Shown one piece after another: positions 19,683-30,824 of a stretch of 64,000 bases of DNA. Within the stretch, counting starts at the first letter, position 1. Each line of letters opens with the position of its first letter. The translations under genes and the position numbers were made by a program. The notes beneath the pieces were generated by a model. That model ran no database searches. It had not been told where the DNA came from and was given only the letters and a program-made list of their open reading frames with translations. Source of the DNA: Candidatus Tokpelaia sp. JSC085. GTDB lineage: Bacteria; Pseudomonadota; Alphaproteobacteria; Rhizobiales; Rhizobiaceae. The stretch covers positions 248,001 through 312,000 of the forward strand of contig QENC01000001.1 in assembly GCA_003331005.1 (NCBI GenBank), given 5' to 3'.

Positions 19683-21602
19683 TTAGGGCTGAGGTTCAAT
19701 ATTTTTCTCAGAGTTCTTTGATACCGGCTTTACTGCTCTAGCCACCTTAGGTACACCAGAAGTTCGCGCTGGGACCTCATCCCCCATACTGCGGGAAGGA
19801 GGTCTTCCAGCAATAATTTCCCTAATTTCATCGCCTGTCAGTGTTTCATATTCAAGTAAACCTTCTGCAAGAGTCATCCACTCCTTTCTGTTTTCAGACA
19901 AAATACGCCGGGCGTCCTGACAGGCAGCCTCAGTCAGTGACCGCACCTCTGAGTCAATTAATTTAGCAGTCTCTTCTGAAATATTTTGCTGACGTGCTAC
20001 CGCATGGCCAAGAAAAACCTCATCCTGATTATCTCCATAAGCAACATTGCCAAGCTTCTCGGAAAAACCCCAACGCGTTACCATTGCCCTGGCAAGCTTA
20101 GTGGCTTGCTCAATATCAGAAGAGGCACCAGATGTGATATTATCCTTACCAAATCTGATTTCTTCCGCCACACGTCCACCCATCATGATAGCAAGGCGAG
20201 AAATCATCCAACGATAGCTCATGGAATAACGGTCACCCTCAGGTAGCTGCATAACCATGCCCAAGGCACGGCCGCGTGGAATAATAGTTGCTTTATGAAC
20301 AGGATCGGCTGCTGACACATTCAGTGCCACAATCGCATGGCCTGCTTCATGATAGGCTGTCAGTTCCTTCTCAGCCTGAGTCATAGCTGATGAACGACGT
20401 GCGGCCCCCATCAAGACCTTATCCTTAGCATCTTCAAATTCCTGCATAGTAACAAGACGCCTGTTCCGCCGGGCAGCCATCAAAGCTGCCTCGTTAACAA
20501 GGTTCATAAGATCGGCTCCTGAGAAACCGGGAGTTCCACGGGCAAGTATCTTTATATCTACATTCGGAGCTACTGGGACATTCCGTATGTGTACATTCAA
20601 AATCTTCTCCCGTCCGCTTATATCAGGATTTGGGACTGTGACCTGACGGTCAAAACGACCTGGACGCAACAATGCTGGATCAAGCACATCAGGCCGATTA
20701 GTAGCCGCAATAAGAATGATATTCTCATTGGCCTCAAATCCATCCATTTCCACTAGAAGCTGGTTCAGTGTCTGCTCGCGTTCATCGTTTCCACCACCAA
20801 GACCGGCACCACGGTGGCGACCAACCGCATCAATTTCGTCAATAAAAATGATACAAGGTGTATTTTTCTTGGCTTGTCCAAACATATCACGGACGCGGCT
20901 TGCACCAACGCCTACGAACATCTCCACAAAATCCGAGCCTGAAATAGTGAAAAAAGGTACGTTTGCTTCGCCTGCAATCGCTCGGGCCAACAGCGTTTTC
21001 CCAGTTCCAGGTGGACCGACAAGGAGCACACCACGCGGAATACGTCCGCCAAGCCGCTGGAATTTCTGAGGATCCTGCAAGAATTCGACTATCTCTTCCA
21101 GATCTGCCTTTGCTTCATCGACACCAGCAACATCATCAAAGGTAATACGTCCATGGCTTTCTGTCAGCAGTTTTGCCTTGGACTTGCCAAATCCCATAGC
21201 GCCGCGTGATCCGCCCTGCATTTGTCGCATAAAAAATATCCATACTGCAATCAGGATAATCATTGGCATGGAAGTGCCAAGTAGGCTGAAAAATGGGTTT
21301 GAACCACTGACTTCTGGTTCAGCTCGTATCATTACATTTTTACTTTCTAACCGCTGAACAATAGTATTGCCACGCGGCACATAGGTAACGAAACGCTGAT
21401 CGTTCGTCGTAACCCCCGAGATATTCGCACCCTGAATCGTTACTTCCTTAACCTGACCAGCATCAACCCGCTGTATAAAGTCAGAATATGAAAGTTGATT
21501 TATAATGCCCTTCCGTGAGTTTCCCTGAAACAGGGAAAACAACAAAATGACAAGAAGGGCAACAATACCCCATAGAATAAAAGAACGGTAATTTGGATTC
21601 AT
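19683..21602 (-). CDS. ftsH: Membrane AAA+ zinc protease FtsH
   Basis: FtsH (639 residues) is a hexameric inner-membrane protease that degrades misassembled membrane proteins and regulators such as LpxC and sigma-32. Two N-terminal helices flank a periplasmic segment. The AAA domain has Walker A GPPGTGKT near residue 192, the pore-loop region [20 protein letters not shown], Walker [10 protein letters not shown] and the second region of homology [20 protein letters not shown]. The zinc site HEAGH is near residue 417. ATG 21602 ([12 protein letters not shown]) matches the family start; the longer frame would begin with TTG. It lies between tilS and glmM on the minus strand. Confidence 0.98.
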   Translation of the reverse strand: MNPNYRSFILWGIVALLVILLFSLFQGNSRKGIINQLSYSDFIQRVDAGQVKEVTIQGANISGVTTNDQRFVTYVPRGNTIVQRLESKNVMIRAEPEVSGSNPFFSLLGTSMPMIILIAVWIFFMRQMQGGSRGAMGFGKSKAKLLTESHGRITFDDVAGVDEAKADLEEIVEFLQDPQKFQRLGGRIPRGVLLVGPPGTGKTLLARAIAGEANVPFFTISGSDFVEMFVGVGASRVRDMFGQAKKNTPCIIFIDEIDAVGRHRGAGLGGGNDEREQTLNQLLVEMDGFEANENIILIAATNRPDVLDPALLRPGRFDRQVTVPNPDISGREKILNVHIRNVPVAPNVDIKILARGTPGFSGADLMNLVNEAALMAARRNRRLVTMQEFEDAKDKVLMGAARRSSAMTQAEKELTAYHEAGHAIVALNVSAADPVHKATIIPRGRALGMVMQLPEGDRYSMSYRWMISRLAIMMGGRVAEEIRFGKDNITSGASSDIEQATKLARAMVTRWGFSEKLGNVAYGDNQDEVFLGHAVARQQNISEETAKLIDSEVRSLTEAACQDARRILSENRKEWMTLAEGLLEYETLTGDEIREIIAGRPPSRSMGDEVPARTSGVPKVARAVKPVSKNSEKNIEPQP

Positions 21603-21683
21603 ATCAATTCCACTTGACAAAAAGACACGGCACGGGCATGCTCAACAGATTTTTTTGTAACATAATTATTCCAAAGATTGAGT

Positions 21684-23042
21684 TCAGTGAGAGATAAGAG
21701 TATAATTTTTTTCCCGTATTTTCACAGTAAAAACCGATTGGAAAAGACGAAACATCGCCAGATCATGACCGGATACAAGCCAATCAAACGGCAACATGAT
21801 ACGCTCGATTCTGATATCCTTGTTGCATGATTCATGTGTTTTCAAAACCGGTAAATCAAAGCCGCTACGGCCACAAATCATACATGTTGTTTCAAGCGAA
21901 GGAAAGTGTAGATCCTGTTCAGGTGTCTCATTGTGAGAGAGTGTTGCAGCGCTTATGATCTGCTGTAGTTTTTTCCAGCTTGGTGGACGCAACATCACAA
22001 CTTCGTCGCTGTCATTGATTACACGATAACGGCCATCCCAAACCGTACTTTGACCAGGCTTGAGTATACATGACTTAATATTACGTTTTTCACGCCAGAT
22101 ACGCAAAAATGTTTCTGTCATTTCAATAACAGAACCGGATAGGGTCATACGGCGGCTGGTTGCAGAACTTTTGCGCATAAGAAAATCTATCAGGGACCTT
22201 CGTCCAATGACAGGATATTGCACACCGCCCATGATTGCCGCGCTCATAGCGATAAGTACTGCAAAATTCTTCATATCATTTGTGCGAAGCGAGGTCAGGT
22301 TAAACCAGAGTCGCTCACTCCGTAAACACATGCGAAGCCTGATTGCAAGACCTGCAACAGCCTCCGATTCTTTCTGTCTTTTTTGTGCTGCAACCGATAC
22401 CGCGCGGCATGCATACATAACCGCATCGTTATCGAGGCATTTCCGCACTCTCGACCGCTCATAATGCAAATCATCATTGCTTGGATCGTCAAACCAAACA
22501 ATCCTCAAGCCAGCGAGGTAATGCCGTAATGTTAAACGTCGGACACATAGTAAAGGACGCAGGAGACGGAATTGCTTCCGTAATAATGCGAGACGTGGCA
22601 TTGCGGCAACGCCGCGCCCACTCCTTCCCCTCAGCGCGCGCATAGTGTAAGTTTCTGCCTGATCATCCAATGTATGACCTGTTACAATAACACCAGCGTC
22701 ATGTATTTCAGCTGTTTGACACAAAAGATCATAACGGGCAATGCGCGCAAGGTGCGCAACTGCCTTCTGAGGTTTATCTCCATGCCAGACAAGTGTTTCA
22801 TGTGCAATGTCATATGCAGCGCACAAATATGCGACACTAGAGCTTTCCTGTGCTGATGCAGGCCGTAAACTATGATCAACAGTTACAGCTACAAGGCGTT
22901 TCTTGCAAATACTGTGGGTAAAATAATCGCGCAGCAAAAAGAGCATGGCCAAAGAATCACTACCGCCAGAAACGGCAGCAATAACACAGTCCGTCCCTGC
23001 AAAATCATCAACGCTAAAAAAAGAAGGTAGTTTAATTGCCAA
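21684..23042 (-). CDS. tilS: tRNA(Ile)-lysidine synthase
   Basis: TilS attaches lysine to C34 of tRNA-Ile(CAU), so that it reads AUA and is charged with isoleucine. The 452-residue protein has the PP-loop ATP site SGGSDS at residues 25-30, the GHTLDDQAET motif and a region starting ALRGRSGRGVAAMP. A C-terminal tRNA-binding part follows. The only available start is TTG 23042, because a stop lies 12 codons upstream in frame with no ATG or GTG between; AAGGG lies just before it. It is followed by ftsH after 81 bp. The usual upstream neighbours pal and cpoB are missing here. Confidence 0.94.
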   Translation of the reverse strand: MAIKLPSFFSVDDFAGTDCVIAAVSGGSDSLAMLFLLRDYFTHSICKKRLVAVTVDHSLRPASAQESSSVAYLCAAYDIAHETLVWHGDKPQKAVAHLARIARYDLLCQTAEIHDAGVIVTGHTLDDQAETYTMRALRGRSGRGVAAMPRLALLRKQFRLLRPLLCVRRLTLRHYLAGLRIVWFDDPSNDDLHYERSRVRKCLDNDAVMYACRAVSVAAQKRQKESEAVAGLAIRLRMCLRSERLWFNLTSLRTNDMKNFAVLIAMSAAIMGGVQYPVIGRRSLIDFLMRKSSATSRRMTLSGSVIEMTETFLRIWREKRNIKSCILKPGQSTVWDGRYRVINDSDEVVMLRPPSWKKLQQIISAATLSHNETPEQDLHFPSLETTCMICGRSGFDLPVLKTHESCNKDIRIERIMLPFDWLVSGHDLAMFRLFQSVFTVKIREKNYTLISH

Positions 23043-23081
23043 AAACCCTTGATAATATACGGTTACATCCTCCGCCTACCC

Positions 23082-23097
23082 GTTAAACAGGTTTAAC
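23082..23097. promoter_or_regulatory. Perfect 16-bp palindrome upstream of tilS
   Basis: GTTAAACAGGTTTAAC reads as two 7-base arms around AG. It lies 40 bp upstream of the tilS start and covers the last codons of the small reading frame 23083-23229. On the plus strand it is followed by CTTTTT. It could be an operator or chance; no matching regulator is known from the sequence. Confidence 0.3.
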
Positions 23098-23229
23098 CTT
23101 TTTGTAACCATGATCTTCTGCCATTTCTAGTAATACAGTGCAAGCCCTCTTCCCTTGTTCATCAGGGTCAACTGTACACTGAAAGACATTTACGTAGACA
23201 ACATCGGGGCTCTTGCATGTGGATTGCAT
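23083..23229 (-). CDS. Possible 48-residue protein, unknown function
   Basis: An ATG frame of 49 codons runs on the minus strand between folC and tilS, in the same direction as both, with AGG six bases before the ATG. The product is mixed hydrophilic (ends EDHGYKKVKPV), has three cysteines (5, 18, 30), no signal peptide and no membrane helix. I do not recognise it. It occupies the place where cpoB (ybgF) usually precedes tilS, so a gene relic is an alternative. Codon-like composition and operon position are the only support. Confidence 0.35.
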   Translation of the reverse strand: MQSTCKSPDVVYVNVFQCTVDPDEQGKRACTVLLEMAEDHGYKKVKPV

Positions 23230-23339
23230 TACATACCTATTCAGACATGACTCGCATCATACCAATCTCTCTGTCTAGCAAAACGTCAACTGTATGACAA
23301 GAGATGAAAAATGCCTGTATTCAGGATGACTGATGACCG

Positions 23340-24671
23340 TCATTGTGGTAGACTATCATTTTCCAATAGCACTTCACCGGCAAGATAGAGGGACCCACAG
23401 ATCAGGACAAGTGATGGTGAAGATAATTTTTTAGTATCTAGAATATTCTCCAAAGCATCGAACAGTGATTGGAATGCTTGGGAGTTCAGGCCAATACTGC
23501 GTGCGAGCTGTGCCAAAGTTGTTGGTAGAATTCCGTCATCACTCAAGCGGACCGGTACAGCACATAGACGTGTTGTAATATTTTTGAATGCCGTCAGATA
23601 TTCTACAGCGTCTTTGGTTTTTATCATGCCACAGATCAGAATCAATGCTCTTTTTTCTTTTTCGCATAGCTTGCGAAAAAACTGTGCAGTCACTGCGCCG
23701 GCCGCAGGATTGTGTCCACCATCAAGCCATAATTCAACATGAGGAAAAAGCCGCTTGAAAAGCTTGCCTTTTCGAATATGTTGTATACGTGCAGGCCAGA
23801 AAACGTTATCCATACCATGGACGATAGCAGATTTCCTTATCTTAAAACCAGCAGCACGAAGGCCTTCAATAGCTGCGGCAGCATTGCTTATCTGAAAGCC
23901 ACCAGCAAGACGTGGTAAAGGCAAATCCATATGTCCATTGCAATTCTGAAAGATCATGCGCCCATGTTTTTTATAAGCGATGTAATCTTGCCCATAGACT
24001 GAAGATGGCACACCCATCTTCCATGCCTTATGAATAAGGATATTGCGTACAGACTCGCTTTCCTGAAAGCCAATAACAACGGGAGATGCTGCTTTTATAA
24101 TACCGGCTTTTTCTTTTGCAATATCTTCAATCTGATTGCCAAGAAAGGATTGATGATCCAAGGAAATTGGCATAATCAATGAGGCGGCTGGTTTTGTAAT
24201 AACATTGGTGGCATCAAGCCGTCCTCCAAGACCAACCTCAAGAATGGTAGCATCCGCTGGATATTCTGCAAAAAGTAAAAGCGCTGCGACTGTTAGCACC
24301 TCAAAAACGGTTATCGACTGCTCATTATTGGCAGCGGTAACGGTAACATGTTTCAATACCTCTGCAAGTTGAGCGTCATTAACAAAACGTCCACCACCCT
24401 TGAAACCGATGCGGTAACGTTCATGCCAATGCACAAGATGGGGAGAGGTATATACGTGCACACTATAGCCTGCAGCTTCCAACATTGACCGCAAAAAGGC
24501 ACTGGCCGATCCCTTCCCATTGGTTCCAGCAATATGAATGACTGGCGGTATGTTCAAATGGGGATTACCTAATAATCTCAGTAATTGCATTATTCTCCCA
24601 AGTGAAAGATCAATGTCTTTACAATGAAGATTCAACAGATCTCCAATGTGTTGTGCTGCTGTTTTCGCCAT
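23340..24671 (-). CDS. folC: Bifunctional folylpolyglutamate/dihydrofolate synthase
   Basis: FolC (443 residues) adds glutamate to dihydropteroate and to reduced folates using ATP in the cytoplasm. Diagnostic parts are the P-loop [15 protein letters not shown], the segment [15 protein letters not shown], the metal-site stretch [14 protein letters not shown], and [22 protein letters not shown]. The C-terminal LDGGHNPAA lies at the glutamate-binding domain. The gene starts inside the last 40 bases of accD, so the two are translationally linked, as in the common rhizobial order trpF-trpB-trpA-accD-folC. The thioredoxin gene that often follows is absent. Confidence 0.95.
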   Translation of the reverse strand: MAKTAAQHIGDLLNLHCKDIDLSLGRIMQLLRLLGNPHLNIPPVIHIAGTNGKGSASAFLRSMLEAAGYSVHVYTSPHLVHWHERYRIGFKGGGRFVNDAQLAEVLKHVTVTAANNEQSITVFEVLTVAALLLFAEYPADATILEVGLGGRLDATNVITKPAASLIMPISLDHQSFLGNQIEDIAKEKAGIIKAASPVVIGFQESESVRNILIHKAWKMGVPSSVYGQDYIAYKKHGRMIFQNCNGHMDLPLPRLAGGFQISNAAAAIEGLRAAGFKIRKSAIVHGMDNVFWPARIQHIRKGKLFKRLFPHVELWLDGGHNPAAGAVTAQFFRKLCEKEKRALILICGMIKTKDAVEYLTAFKNITTRLCAVPVRLSDDGILPTTLAQLARSIGLNSQAFQSLFDALENILDTKKLSSPSLVLICGSLYLAGEVLLENDSLPQ

Positions 24672-25555
24672 GAATTAGATCTTTTTTCCCTCACAATCCC
24701 AGGGCTGCTTTGCTTCATCATCAGTCGCAAAAGCTGTGCGATGGTTTTTTTCATTTCTAAACGGGAGACAACCATATCCACCATACCGTGCTCTTTAAGA
24801 TATTCAGCTTTCTGGAAATTTTTTGGCAAGGTTTCACGGATTGTCTGCTGAATCACACGCACACCTGCAAAGCCGATTGTCGCTCCAGGTTCAGCAATAT
24901 GGACGTCGCCTAGCATGGCATAAGAAGCGGAAACCCCGCCCGTTGTGGGGTTCGTCAAAACAACAATATAGGGCAAACAGGCTTCCTTCATCATTTCAAC
25001 CGCGATAGTCGTCCTGGGCATCTGCATAAGTGATAGAATGCCCTCCTGCATCCGTGCCCCTCCTGACGCGGTAAACAAAACAAGTGGCCGCTTCTCAGTA
25101 ATTGCTATTTCGAATCCCTTAATAATCGCTTCACCAGCACTCATTCCGAGAGATCCTCCCATAAAAGCGAAATCCTGAACCGTTGCAATAATCGGCATGC
25201 CTTCGATTTTACCGCTCGCGTTAATAATAGCATCATCAAGACCCGTGCGAGAGCGATAATCCTTGAGCCTATCAGTATAGCGCTTTTTGTCACGAAATTT
25301 CAGAGGATCTACAGGTGCTTTAGGATTTGCAATCAAGTCATATTGCCCAGAATCGAAGAAATGCTTCAACCGCTCCTTCCCTGCAATGCTTGCATGATAT
25401 CCTGATGATGGCACGACGTACTGATTTTCTTTAGCATCTCCAATAAACACCATGTCACCACTACCAGGGTCTTTACACCAGCAGCTTTCCGGCATTTTTT
25501 TACGTCCAAGTACAGAATTGAGCTTTGGGCGAACGAAATTTGTTATCCAGTTCAT
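24632..25555 (-). CDS. accD: Acetyl-CoA carboxylase carboxyltransferase subunit beta
   Basis: AccD (307 residues) moves the carboxyl group from carboxybiotin to acetyl-CoA, the first step of fatty acid synthesis, together with AccA. The crotonase-like core carries [34 protein letters not shown] and [17 protein letters not shown]. The N-terminal zinc ribbon present in E. coli has lost its four-cysteine pattern (only [10 protein letters not shown] remains), which is common among rhizobial AccD. ATG 25555 ([11 protein letters not shown]) is chosen for family fit and an AAGG eight bases upstream. It overlaps folC by 40 bases and follows trpA after 166 bp. Confidence 0.96.
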   Translation of the reverse strand: MNWITNFVRPKLNSVLGRKKMPESCWCKDPGSGDMVFIGDAKENQYVVPSSGYHASIAGKERLKHFFDSGQYDLIANPKAPVDPLKFRDKKRYTDRLKDYRSRTGLDDAIINASGKIEGMPIIATVQDFAFMGGSLGMSAGEAIIKGFEIAITEKRPLVLFTASGGARMQEGILSLMQMPRTTIAVEMMKEACLPYIVVLTNPTTGGVSASYAMLGDVHIAEPGATIGFAGVRVIQQTIRETLPKNFQKAEYLKEHGMVDMVVSRLEMKKTIAQLLRLMMKQSSPGIVREKRSNSWRKQQHNTLEIC

Positions 25556-25721
25556 CAATGATACCTTTTCTTTTATAAAGAAGGTCACAAAAATGTAATT
25601 ATGAAGTTTTGATACGCAGTACTGCTATCTAAAATGAAGAGGCCTAAAAAGACTGTTACTCTTCCGAGTCTATCCCTCGCTCCAAATAATGATGGTGATC
25701 GGTTATTCTTCCATATGTGAT

Positions 25722-26534
25722 TCACACGCTTGAGTGCAGGTTACGGACAAGAATATCAACTGCTTCAATCGGATTGCCCACTATTTTCCCCTGCCCGTCA
25801 AGTGTTGATGTAATGGCATTTATAATCGCTGTGCCAACGATAACACCGTCAGCTATTGCACTCATTTTTGCTACCTGATCAGCTGTCTTTATACCAAATC
25901 CAACGGCGACCGGCAAAGCTGTATGGGCCTTTATCTGTTTGACAGACAAGGCGATCTCCATCGAATTTGTCAATGTCTGACCAGTAATACCAGTCATAGA
26001 AACATAATAAATAAACCCTGATGTATTCTGGAGGACTATGGGCCGCCGTTTATCATCTGTTGTTGGCGTGGCAATACGGATAAAGCTGATACCAGCTTGC
26101 CTGGCAGGAATACACAATTCTTGATCCATTTCTGGTGGGAGGTCCACCACCAGAATACCATCAACGCCTGCTATCTGTGCATCCCGCAAAAAGCGGTCGA
26201 CTCCATAAACATAAATTGGATTATAATAACCCATAACAACAACAGGCGTTTTATTATTATTTTGGCGAAAAGCATGAACCATTTTTATGGTTTTCTGTAG
26301 TGTTTGCCCATTTCTAAGCGCCCGCATCCCAGCGACCTGAATGCTTGCTCCATCTGCTATAGGATCGGAAAAAGGTATCCCTAATTCAATAACATCTGCA
26401 CCAGATTCTGGTAACGTTTTCATGATCGCCAGTCCTGTCTCATAATCAGGATACCCAGCCATAATATAAGTTATCATGGCTTTCTGTCCTCTGACTTTGA
26501 GGGCGGCAAATATCCGATCAATCCGTGTAATCAT
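25722..26534 (-). CDS. trpA: Tryptophan synthase alpha subunit
   Basis: TrpA (270 residues) cleaves indole-3-glycerol phosphate to indole and glyceraldehyde-3-phosphate, passing indole to TrpB through a tunnel. The catalytic glutamate lies in [18 protein letters not shown], which also holds the second acidic residue. [13 protein letters not shown] and the phosphate loop VAVGFGIKT complete the TIM-barrel signatures. GGAG lies five bases before the ATG. It follows trpB by 17 bp, so the two are cotranscribed. Confidence 0.97.
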   Translation of the reverse strand: MITRIDRIFAALKVRGQKAMITYIMAGYPDYETGLAIMKTLPESGADVIELGIPFSDPIADGASIQVAGMRALRNGQTLQKTIKMVHAFRQNNNKTPVVVMGYYNPIYVYGVDRFLRDAQIAGVDGILVVDLPPEMDQELCIPARQAGISFIRIATPTTDDKRRPIVLQNTSGFIYYVSMTGITGQTLTNSMEIALSVKQIKAHTALPVAVGFGIKTADQVAKMSAIADGVIVGTAIINAITSTLDGQGKIVGNPIEAVDILVRNLHSSV

Positions 26535-26551
26535 TCCATCTCCCGTGAAAG

Positions 26552-27787
26552 TTACATATCCAGGCCACGCGCTCTTCCAACCGTGTGGATATCCTTATCT
26601 CCGCGTCCAGAAAGATTCACGACTACCACTTTGTCCTTTGTCATTTTCGGCGCTCTTTTTACTGCTTCTGCAAGAGCATGAGAGGACTCAAGTGCAGGAA
26701 TAATACCTTCTACACGTGTTAGAAGTTGGAAAGCTTCTAGTGCTTCATGATCAAGAATAGGGACATATTCCACACGACAGATATCCTTGAGCCAAGAATG
26801 TTCAGGGCCTATCCCCGGATAATCAAGGCCTGCAGAGATTGAATGTCCGTTGCATATCTGTCCATCTTCGTTCTGCAGAAGGTAGGTCCTATTGCCATGT
26901 AGCACACCGGGGGAGCCTGCGGTTATAGAAGAACAATGTTCATGTGTATTCAATCCTCTTCCTCCAGCTTCAACACCAATAATATCCACATTTGTTTCAT
27001 CCAAGAAAGGATGAAACAAACCAATGGCATTAGAACCTCCGCCCACAGCAGCAATGATCATGTCAGGCAGCCGGCCTTCACGTTCAAGAATCTGTTTGCG
27101 TACTTCTTTGCCAATTACTGACTGGAAGTCCCGTACTATTTTTGGGTAAGGATGAGGGCCAGCTGCGGTTCCGATAAGATAATAGGTATTGCTGATATTT
27201 TTTACCCAATCGCGTAATGCCTCATTCATAGCATCTTTCAAGGTACCATGTCCGGCTGAGATAGGTTCAACCGTTGCGCCCAGAAGATTCATGCGAAAAA
27301 CGTTAGGTTTTTGCCGTTCAATATCCTTTGTTCCCATATAGACTATACAGGGAAGACCAAAACGGGCTGAAACGGTTGCCACAGCAACACCATGTTGTCC
27401 TGCTCCCGTTTCAGCAATAATACGGGTTTTCCCCATACGAAGGGCAAGCAAGATTTGACCAAGACAATTGTTAATCTTATGGCTTCCAGTATGATTTAGA
27501 TCCTCGCGCTTCAAATAAATTCTAGCCCCTCCTAGATGTATACTTAATCGTTCCGCATAATAAAGTTTCGACGGACGACCAGCATAATCCGTCGAAAGCT
27601 CTTCCAATGCAGTTTTAAATTGGGTATCAAGGCAAGCTACTGTGTAGGCGGCATGTAATTCTATAAGGAGTGGCATAAGAGTTTCCGGGACAAAACACCC
27701 ACCGAACATTCCAAACATACCCATTGCGTCTGGTCCATTACGGTAAGAATTAAGGTCAACAGGCTGAGTCACAACACGATGCTCCAT
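26552..27787 (-). CDS. trpB: Tryptophan synthase beta subunit
   Basis: TrpB (411 residues) is the PLP enzyme that condenses indole with serine to tryptophan. The PLP lysine lies in [11 protein letters not shown], the indole-site stretch [12 protein letters not shown] and the phosphate-binding GGGSNAIG are present, and the C-terminal LSGRGDKD fits the family. The start has only a weak ribosome-binding site and lies one base after the trpF stop, so translational coupling is likely. Position between trpF and trpA is standard for rhizobia. Confidence 0.97.
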   Translation of the reverse strand: MEHRVVTQPVDLNSYRNGPDAMGMFGMFGGCFVPETLMPLLIELHAAYTVACLDTQFKTALEELSTDYAGRPSKLYYAERLSIHLGGARIYLKREDLNHTGSHKINNCLGQILLALRMGKTRIIAETGAGQHGVAVATVSARFGLPCIVYMGTKDIERQKPNVFRMNLLGATVEPISAGHGTLKDAMNEALRDWVKNISNTYYLIGTAAGPHPYPKIVRDFQSVIGKEVRKQILEREGRLPDMIIAAVGGGSNAIGLFHPFLDETNVDIIGVEAGGRGLNTHEHCSSITAGSPGVLHGNRTYLLQNEDGQICNGHSISAGLDYPGIGPEHSWLKDICRVEYVPILDHEALEAFQLLTRVEGIIPALESSHALAEAVKRAPKMTKDKVVVVNLSGRGDKDIHTVGRARGLDM

Positions 27788-27788
27788 C

Positions 27789-28457
27789 TTATTTCACTGT
27801 CGCTGCCTGACAGATATTTACAACAACTTCAAGAAATGCCTTGATCAAACAAACATCCTTTACACCTGGCACTCTTTCCACCCCTGAAGAAATATCAATA
27901 CCCCCCGCACGAGTAATTGCCAAAGCTTCAGCAACATTATCCACCCTCAATCCTCCAGAAAGCATGTAATCAGCGCTTTTATTTAACCCATCAAGTATAT
28001 GCCAATCAAAAGGAATACCATGGCCCCCAGGACGTGCTGCACCTTTTGGTGCTTTTGCATCAAAAAGTAACCGGTCAGCTATGTTATAGTAAGGAACAAT
28101 ATTTTGTAAATCCGGTCTACTGTGAACAGAAATCGCTTTCACGACCGGCAATTTATAACGCTTCTTAATGTCTGTAACCCGACAGGGTGTTTCAGATCCA
28201 TGCAACTGAAGAAGGTCAGGTCTCACCTGAGCAACAATTTCATCCAGTAAACGATCATCAGCATTCACTGTAACAGCAACAACTCGGGCACGTGCATCAA
28301 TACCATCACACAAGGCCGCTGCGAGCGGCACGCTAATATTACGTGGACTCATTGGAAAAAAAACAAAACCAATCTGATTAGCGCCATTGACCAATGCCGC
28401 ATCAAGGGCTTCCAATGTCCTCAGACCACAAATCTTTATATCGCGTGCTAGTGTCAT
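27789..28457 (-). CDS. trpF: Phosphoribosylanthranilate isomerase
   Basis: TrpF (222 residues) performs the Amadori rearrangement of phosphoribosylanthranilate, the third step of the tryptophan pathway. The catalytic cysteine is in IKICGLRT near the start and the general acid aspartate in [18 protein letters not shown] and GIDISSGVE bind phosphate near the end. ATG 28457 is preferred over the in-frame GTG six codons upstream because it matches the family N-terminus. It heads the unit trpF-trpB-trpA-accD-folC; trpE, trpD and trpC are not in the window. A near-identical copy of bases 28256-28308 lies upstream at 28580-28632. Confidence 0.95.
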   Translation of the reverse strand: MTLARDIKICGLRTLEALDAALVNGANQIGFVFFPMSPRNISVPLAAALCDGIDARARVVAVTVNADDRLLDEIVAQVRPDLLQLHGSETPCRVTDIKKRYKLPVVKAISVHSRPDLQNIVPYYNIADRLLFDAKAPKGAARPGGHGIPFDWHILDGLNKSADYMLSGGLRVDNVAEALAITRAGGIDISSGVERVPGVKDVCLIKAFLEVVVNICQAATVK

Positions 28458-28579
28458 ACCTGTCACCTGATCCACTAAATAATGGTTTTGTTAAGGTAAC
28501 ATAACATATCTCAAGTCCAGAAAACCAAATGCTCATGATCTTTTGGAAAGAGAAAAGAGAGAAAAGCAAGAAAACTATG

Positions 28580-28638
28580 CATCACTCTTCACTGTAACAG
28601 CAACAACTCGGGCACGTGTATCAATACCATCAGCGAGC
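28580..28638 (-). pseudogene. Short copy of an internal trpF segment upstream of trpF
   Basis: Bases 28580-28632 align without gaps to 28256-28308 inside trpF with 49 of 53 identical; within that, a 45-base stretch (28588-28632) has one difference. After a 12-base deletion six more bases (gcgagc) match. The copy is in the same orientation, 324 bp from the original, between trpF and the DUF1127 gene. It has no open frame of its own. It is either a duplication relic or, if transcribed from the plus strand, antisense to trpF mRNA. Confidence 0.75.
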
Positions 28639-28750
28639 AACCTGAGAGCGACCTGAAGAAAGGTCTAGAATTAAAATGCCTGGAACAATTAAACACAAAA
28701 TACTGTTTCTACATAACCCTCTAAACGGGGAGATTAGAATCGTCAAAAAA

Positions 28751-28903
28751 TTAGTTCATACGCAAGCACGCCTTACGTGCGATTGCTGGAATATCTGCAC
28801 GGTAAATACCAAGATCATTCAGTTCATGAGTCGAAAGCCGACTCAGTTCATTGACTGTCATACGATACCGACGCCATCTATTAAAAGAACGGATTAAATT
28901 CAT
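28751..28903 (-). CDS. DUF1127 (YjiS-like) small protein
   Basis: A 50-residue basic protein with the DUF1127 pattern: MNLIRSFNRWRRYRMTVNEL, then RLSTHELNDLGIYRADIPAI and a short basic tail. In Agrobacterium and other alphaproteobacteria such arginine-rich proteins bind RNA and affect phosphate and carbon metabolism and sRNA turnover; that role here is inferred from family membership. The start at 28903 follows AAGGTGG. Longer in-frame starts exist upstream but add no family sequence. It stands alone between trpF and purH. Confidence 0.85.
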   Translation of the reverse strand: MNLIRSFNRWRRYRMTVNELSRLSTHELNDLGIYRADIPAIARKACLRMN

Positions 28904-29034
28904 TGTTCCCACCTTACTTCTTACTTTCATCACCATGATGCCTAAGGCATACAATAATGCTTAACTATAAAAATGAAAAATGAAAACTTTGCATAGCTGC
29001 CTTGCAAAAGAAAGAGTCTCTTCTAAGAACTATT

Positions 29035-30660
29035 TTAGTGTTTAAAGTGGCGTACACCAGTCATTACCATGGCCATGTCATTGGCATCAGCAACGGCAAT
29101 GATCTCCTCATCACGGATAGAACCACCAGGTTGTATAGCAGCGCTTGCGCCAACTTTAAAAGCTGAGAGTAAACCATCTGCAAATGGAAAGAAAGCATCA
29201 GATGCAACAACACACCCTTTTGTCAAAGATTCTGATAAACTAGCCGCGTTCACAATCTTTCTGGCTTTGTGTGCAGCAATGCAAGCACTGTCAAGACGGT
29301 TCATCTGACCAGCACCAATACCAAGCGTTGCCATATCCTTCGCATAGACAATTGCATTAGATTTGACATGCTTAGCGACACGGAAGGCAAATTTCATATC
29401 TTCCCATTCACGTGCTACCGGTTGGCGTTGAGTGACAACTTTCAAATCCGTTTCCTCAAAAATGCTGTTGTCACGAGTCTGGATAAGCAGACCACCACTT
29501 ACAGAGCGCACTACAAGACTAGAGTCATAAGGATCAGGAACACCACCAGTGACTAACAAACGTATATTCTGTTTCTGCGCTAGAATACAGCGAGCATCTG
29601 CAGTAATATCTGGTGCAATGATAACTTCTGTAAAGACTTTCACTATTTCTTCCGCTACTTCTGCATCTAGAGAACAGTTGAGGGCAATGACGCCGCCAAA
29701 GGCTGAAACAGGATCACAAACAAGCGCTTTAAGATAAGCCTCCTTCAAGCTTTTCCCTTCTGCTACCCCGCAGGGGTTAGCATGTTTAATAATGGCAACG
29801 GCTGCTGCCTTCTCTGGATTAAATTCCGATATCAGCTCAAAGGCTGCATCAGCATCATTGATATTGTTGTAGGACAGCGGTTTTCCCTGCACCATTTTAG
29901 CTGTCGTCACGCCATAGCGTTGTTCTCCAGTGACATAAAACCCTGCAGCCTGATGAGGATTCTCCCCATACCGCATAATCGAATGGCGTTTCCCGGCAAT
30001 GGTGTACCACATAGGATTCAGTATCTCTGTCTTTCTAGAGAACCACTTGGAAATAGCGACATCATAGGCAGCAGTTCGCATATAAGCACGCTCTGCCAGT
30101 TGGCGACGATACGCAAAGGACAGATAGCCATCATGTTTATTCAGTTCATCCAAGACCTGATCATAATCATCTGGATCAGTGACAACAGCAGTATAAGCAT
30201 GATTCTTGGCAGCAGCACGTATCATTGACGGGCCACCGATATCAATACTTTCAATCACAGTATCATTATCGGCACCCGCACCCCATTGACATACTTCCTC
30301 AAATGGGTAAAGGTTCACAATAACAAGATCAATTCCTTCAATGCCATATTGTCTCATAATTTCTGCATGTTCTGGATCATCCCGTATACCCAGAAGAGCA
30401 CCATAAACAGCTGGATGCAGTGTTTTAACCCGGCCATCCATGATTTCAGGGAAATGTGTTACATCTGAGATATCTTGGACTGGCAACCCAGCCTTTTTCA
30501 GTACATGGGCTGTTCCACCTGTTGAAGTCAAAATGATTCCTCTTTCGACAAGGCTTGTAGCGAATTTAACAAGTTTTTGTTTATTGAAAACAGAAACAAG
30601 CGCCCGGCGAACTAGATGCATATCAGGTAATTGAGTACGTTTTTTAGATTTAACAGCCAT
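29035..30660 (-). CDS. purH: Bifunctional AICAR transformylase/IMP cyclohydrolase
   Basis: PurH (541 residues) carries out the last two steps of purine synthesis: formylation of AICAR and closure to IMP. The N-terminal MGS-like cyclohydrolase domain begins [20 protein letters not shown] and has [13 protein letters not shown]. The transformylase domain includes [17 protein letters not shown] and the C-terminal [22 protein letters not shown] and [15 protein letters not shown] 30660 (MAVKSKKR) has AGGA upstream at nine bases; the frame extends 50 codons further upstream with non-family sequence that is not part of the protein. It is next to htpX on the same strand. Confidence 0.97.
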   Translation of the reverse strand: MAVKSKKRTQLPDMHLVRRALVSVFNKQKLVKFATSLVERGIILTSTGGTAHVLKKAGLPVQDISDVTHFPEIMDGRVKTLHPAVYGALLGIRDDPEHAEIMRQYGIEGIDLVIVNLYPFEEVCQWGAGADNDTVIESIDIGGPSMIRAAAKNHAYTAVVTDPDDYDQVLDELNKHDGYLSFAYRRQLAERAYMRTAAYDVAISKWFSRKTEILNPMWYTIAGKRHSIMRYGENPHQAAGFYVTGEQRYGVTTAKMVQGKPLSYNNINDADAAFELISEFNPEKAAAVAIIKHANPCGVAEGKSLKEAYLKALVCDPVSAFGGVIALNCSLDAEVAEEIVKVFTEVIIAPDITADARCILAQKQNIRLLVTGGVPDPYDSSLVVRSVSGGLLIQTRDNSIFEETDLKVVTQRQPVAREWEDMKFAFRVAKHVKSNAIVYAKDMATLGIGAGQMNRLDSACIAAHKARKIVNAASLSESLTKGCVVASDAFFPFADGLLSAFKVGASAAIQPGGSIRDEEIIAVADANDMAMVMTGVRHFKH

Positions 30661-30824
30661 AAATTGTGTCCTGAAGTGATAAATAAATTCGATCTTACAT
30701 AGCAGAAACGGACAGAGTGTCCAAAAAAAACTGAGACAGTCAAAAATTCTACAAGCATTGCAGACGAGACTAAGTGAGATTATGCCAACCGTCTGTTGCT
30801 GTGGCTGCACGAGTTGTTAAGTGT

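Noticed and set aside
24632-25555. Missing zinc-ribbon cysteines in AccD as a sign of decay
   Set aside because: AccD of other Rhizobiales also lacks the four-cysteine ribbon, so this is a lineage trait rather than damage.
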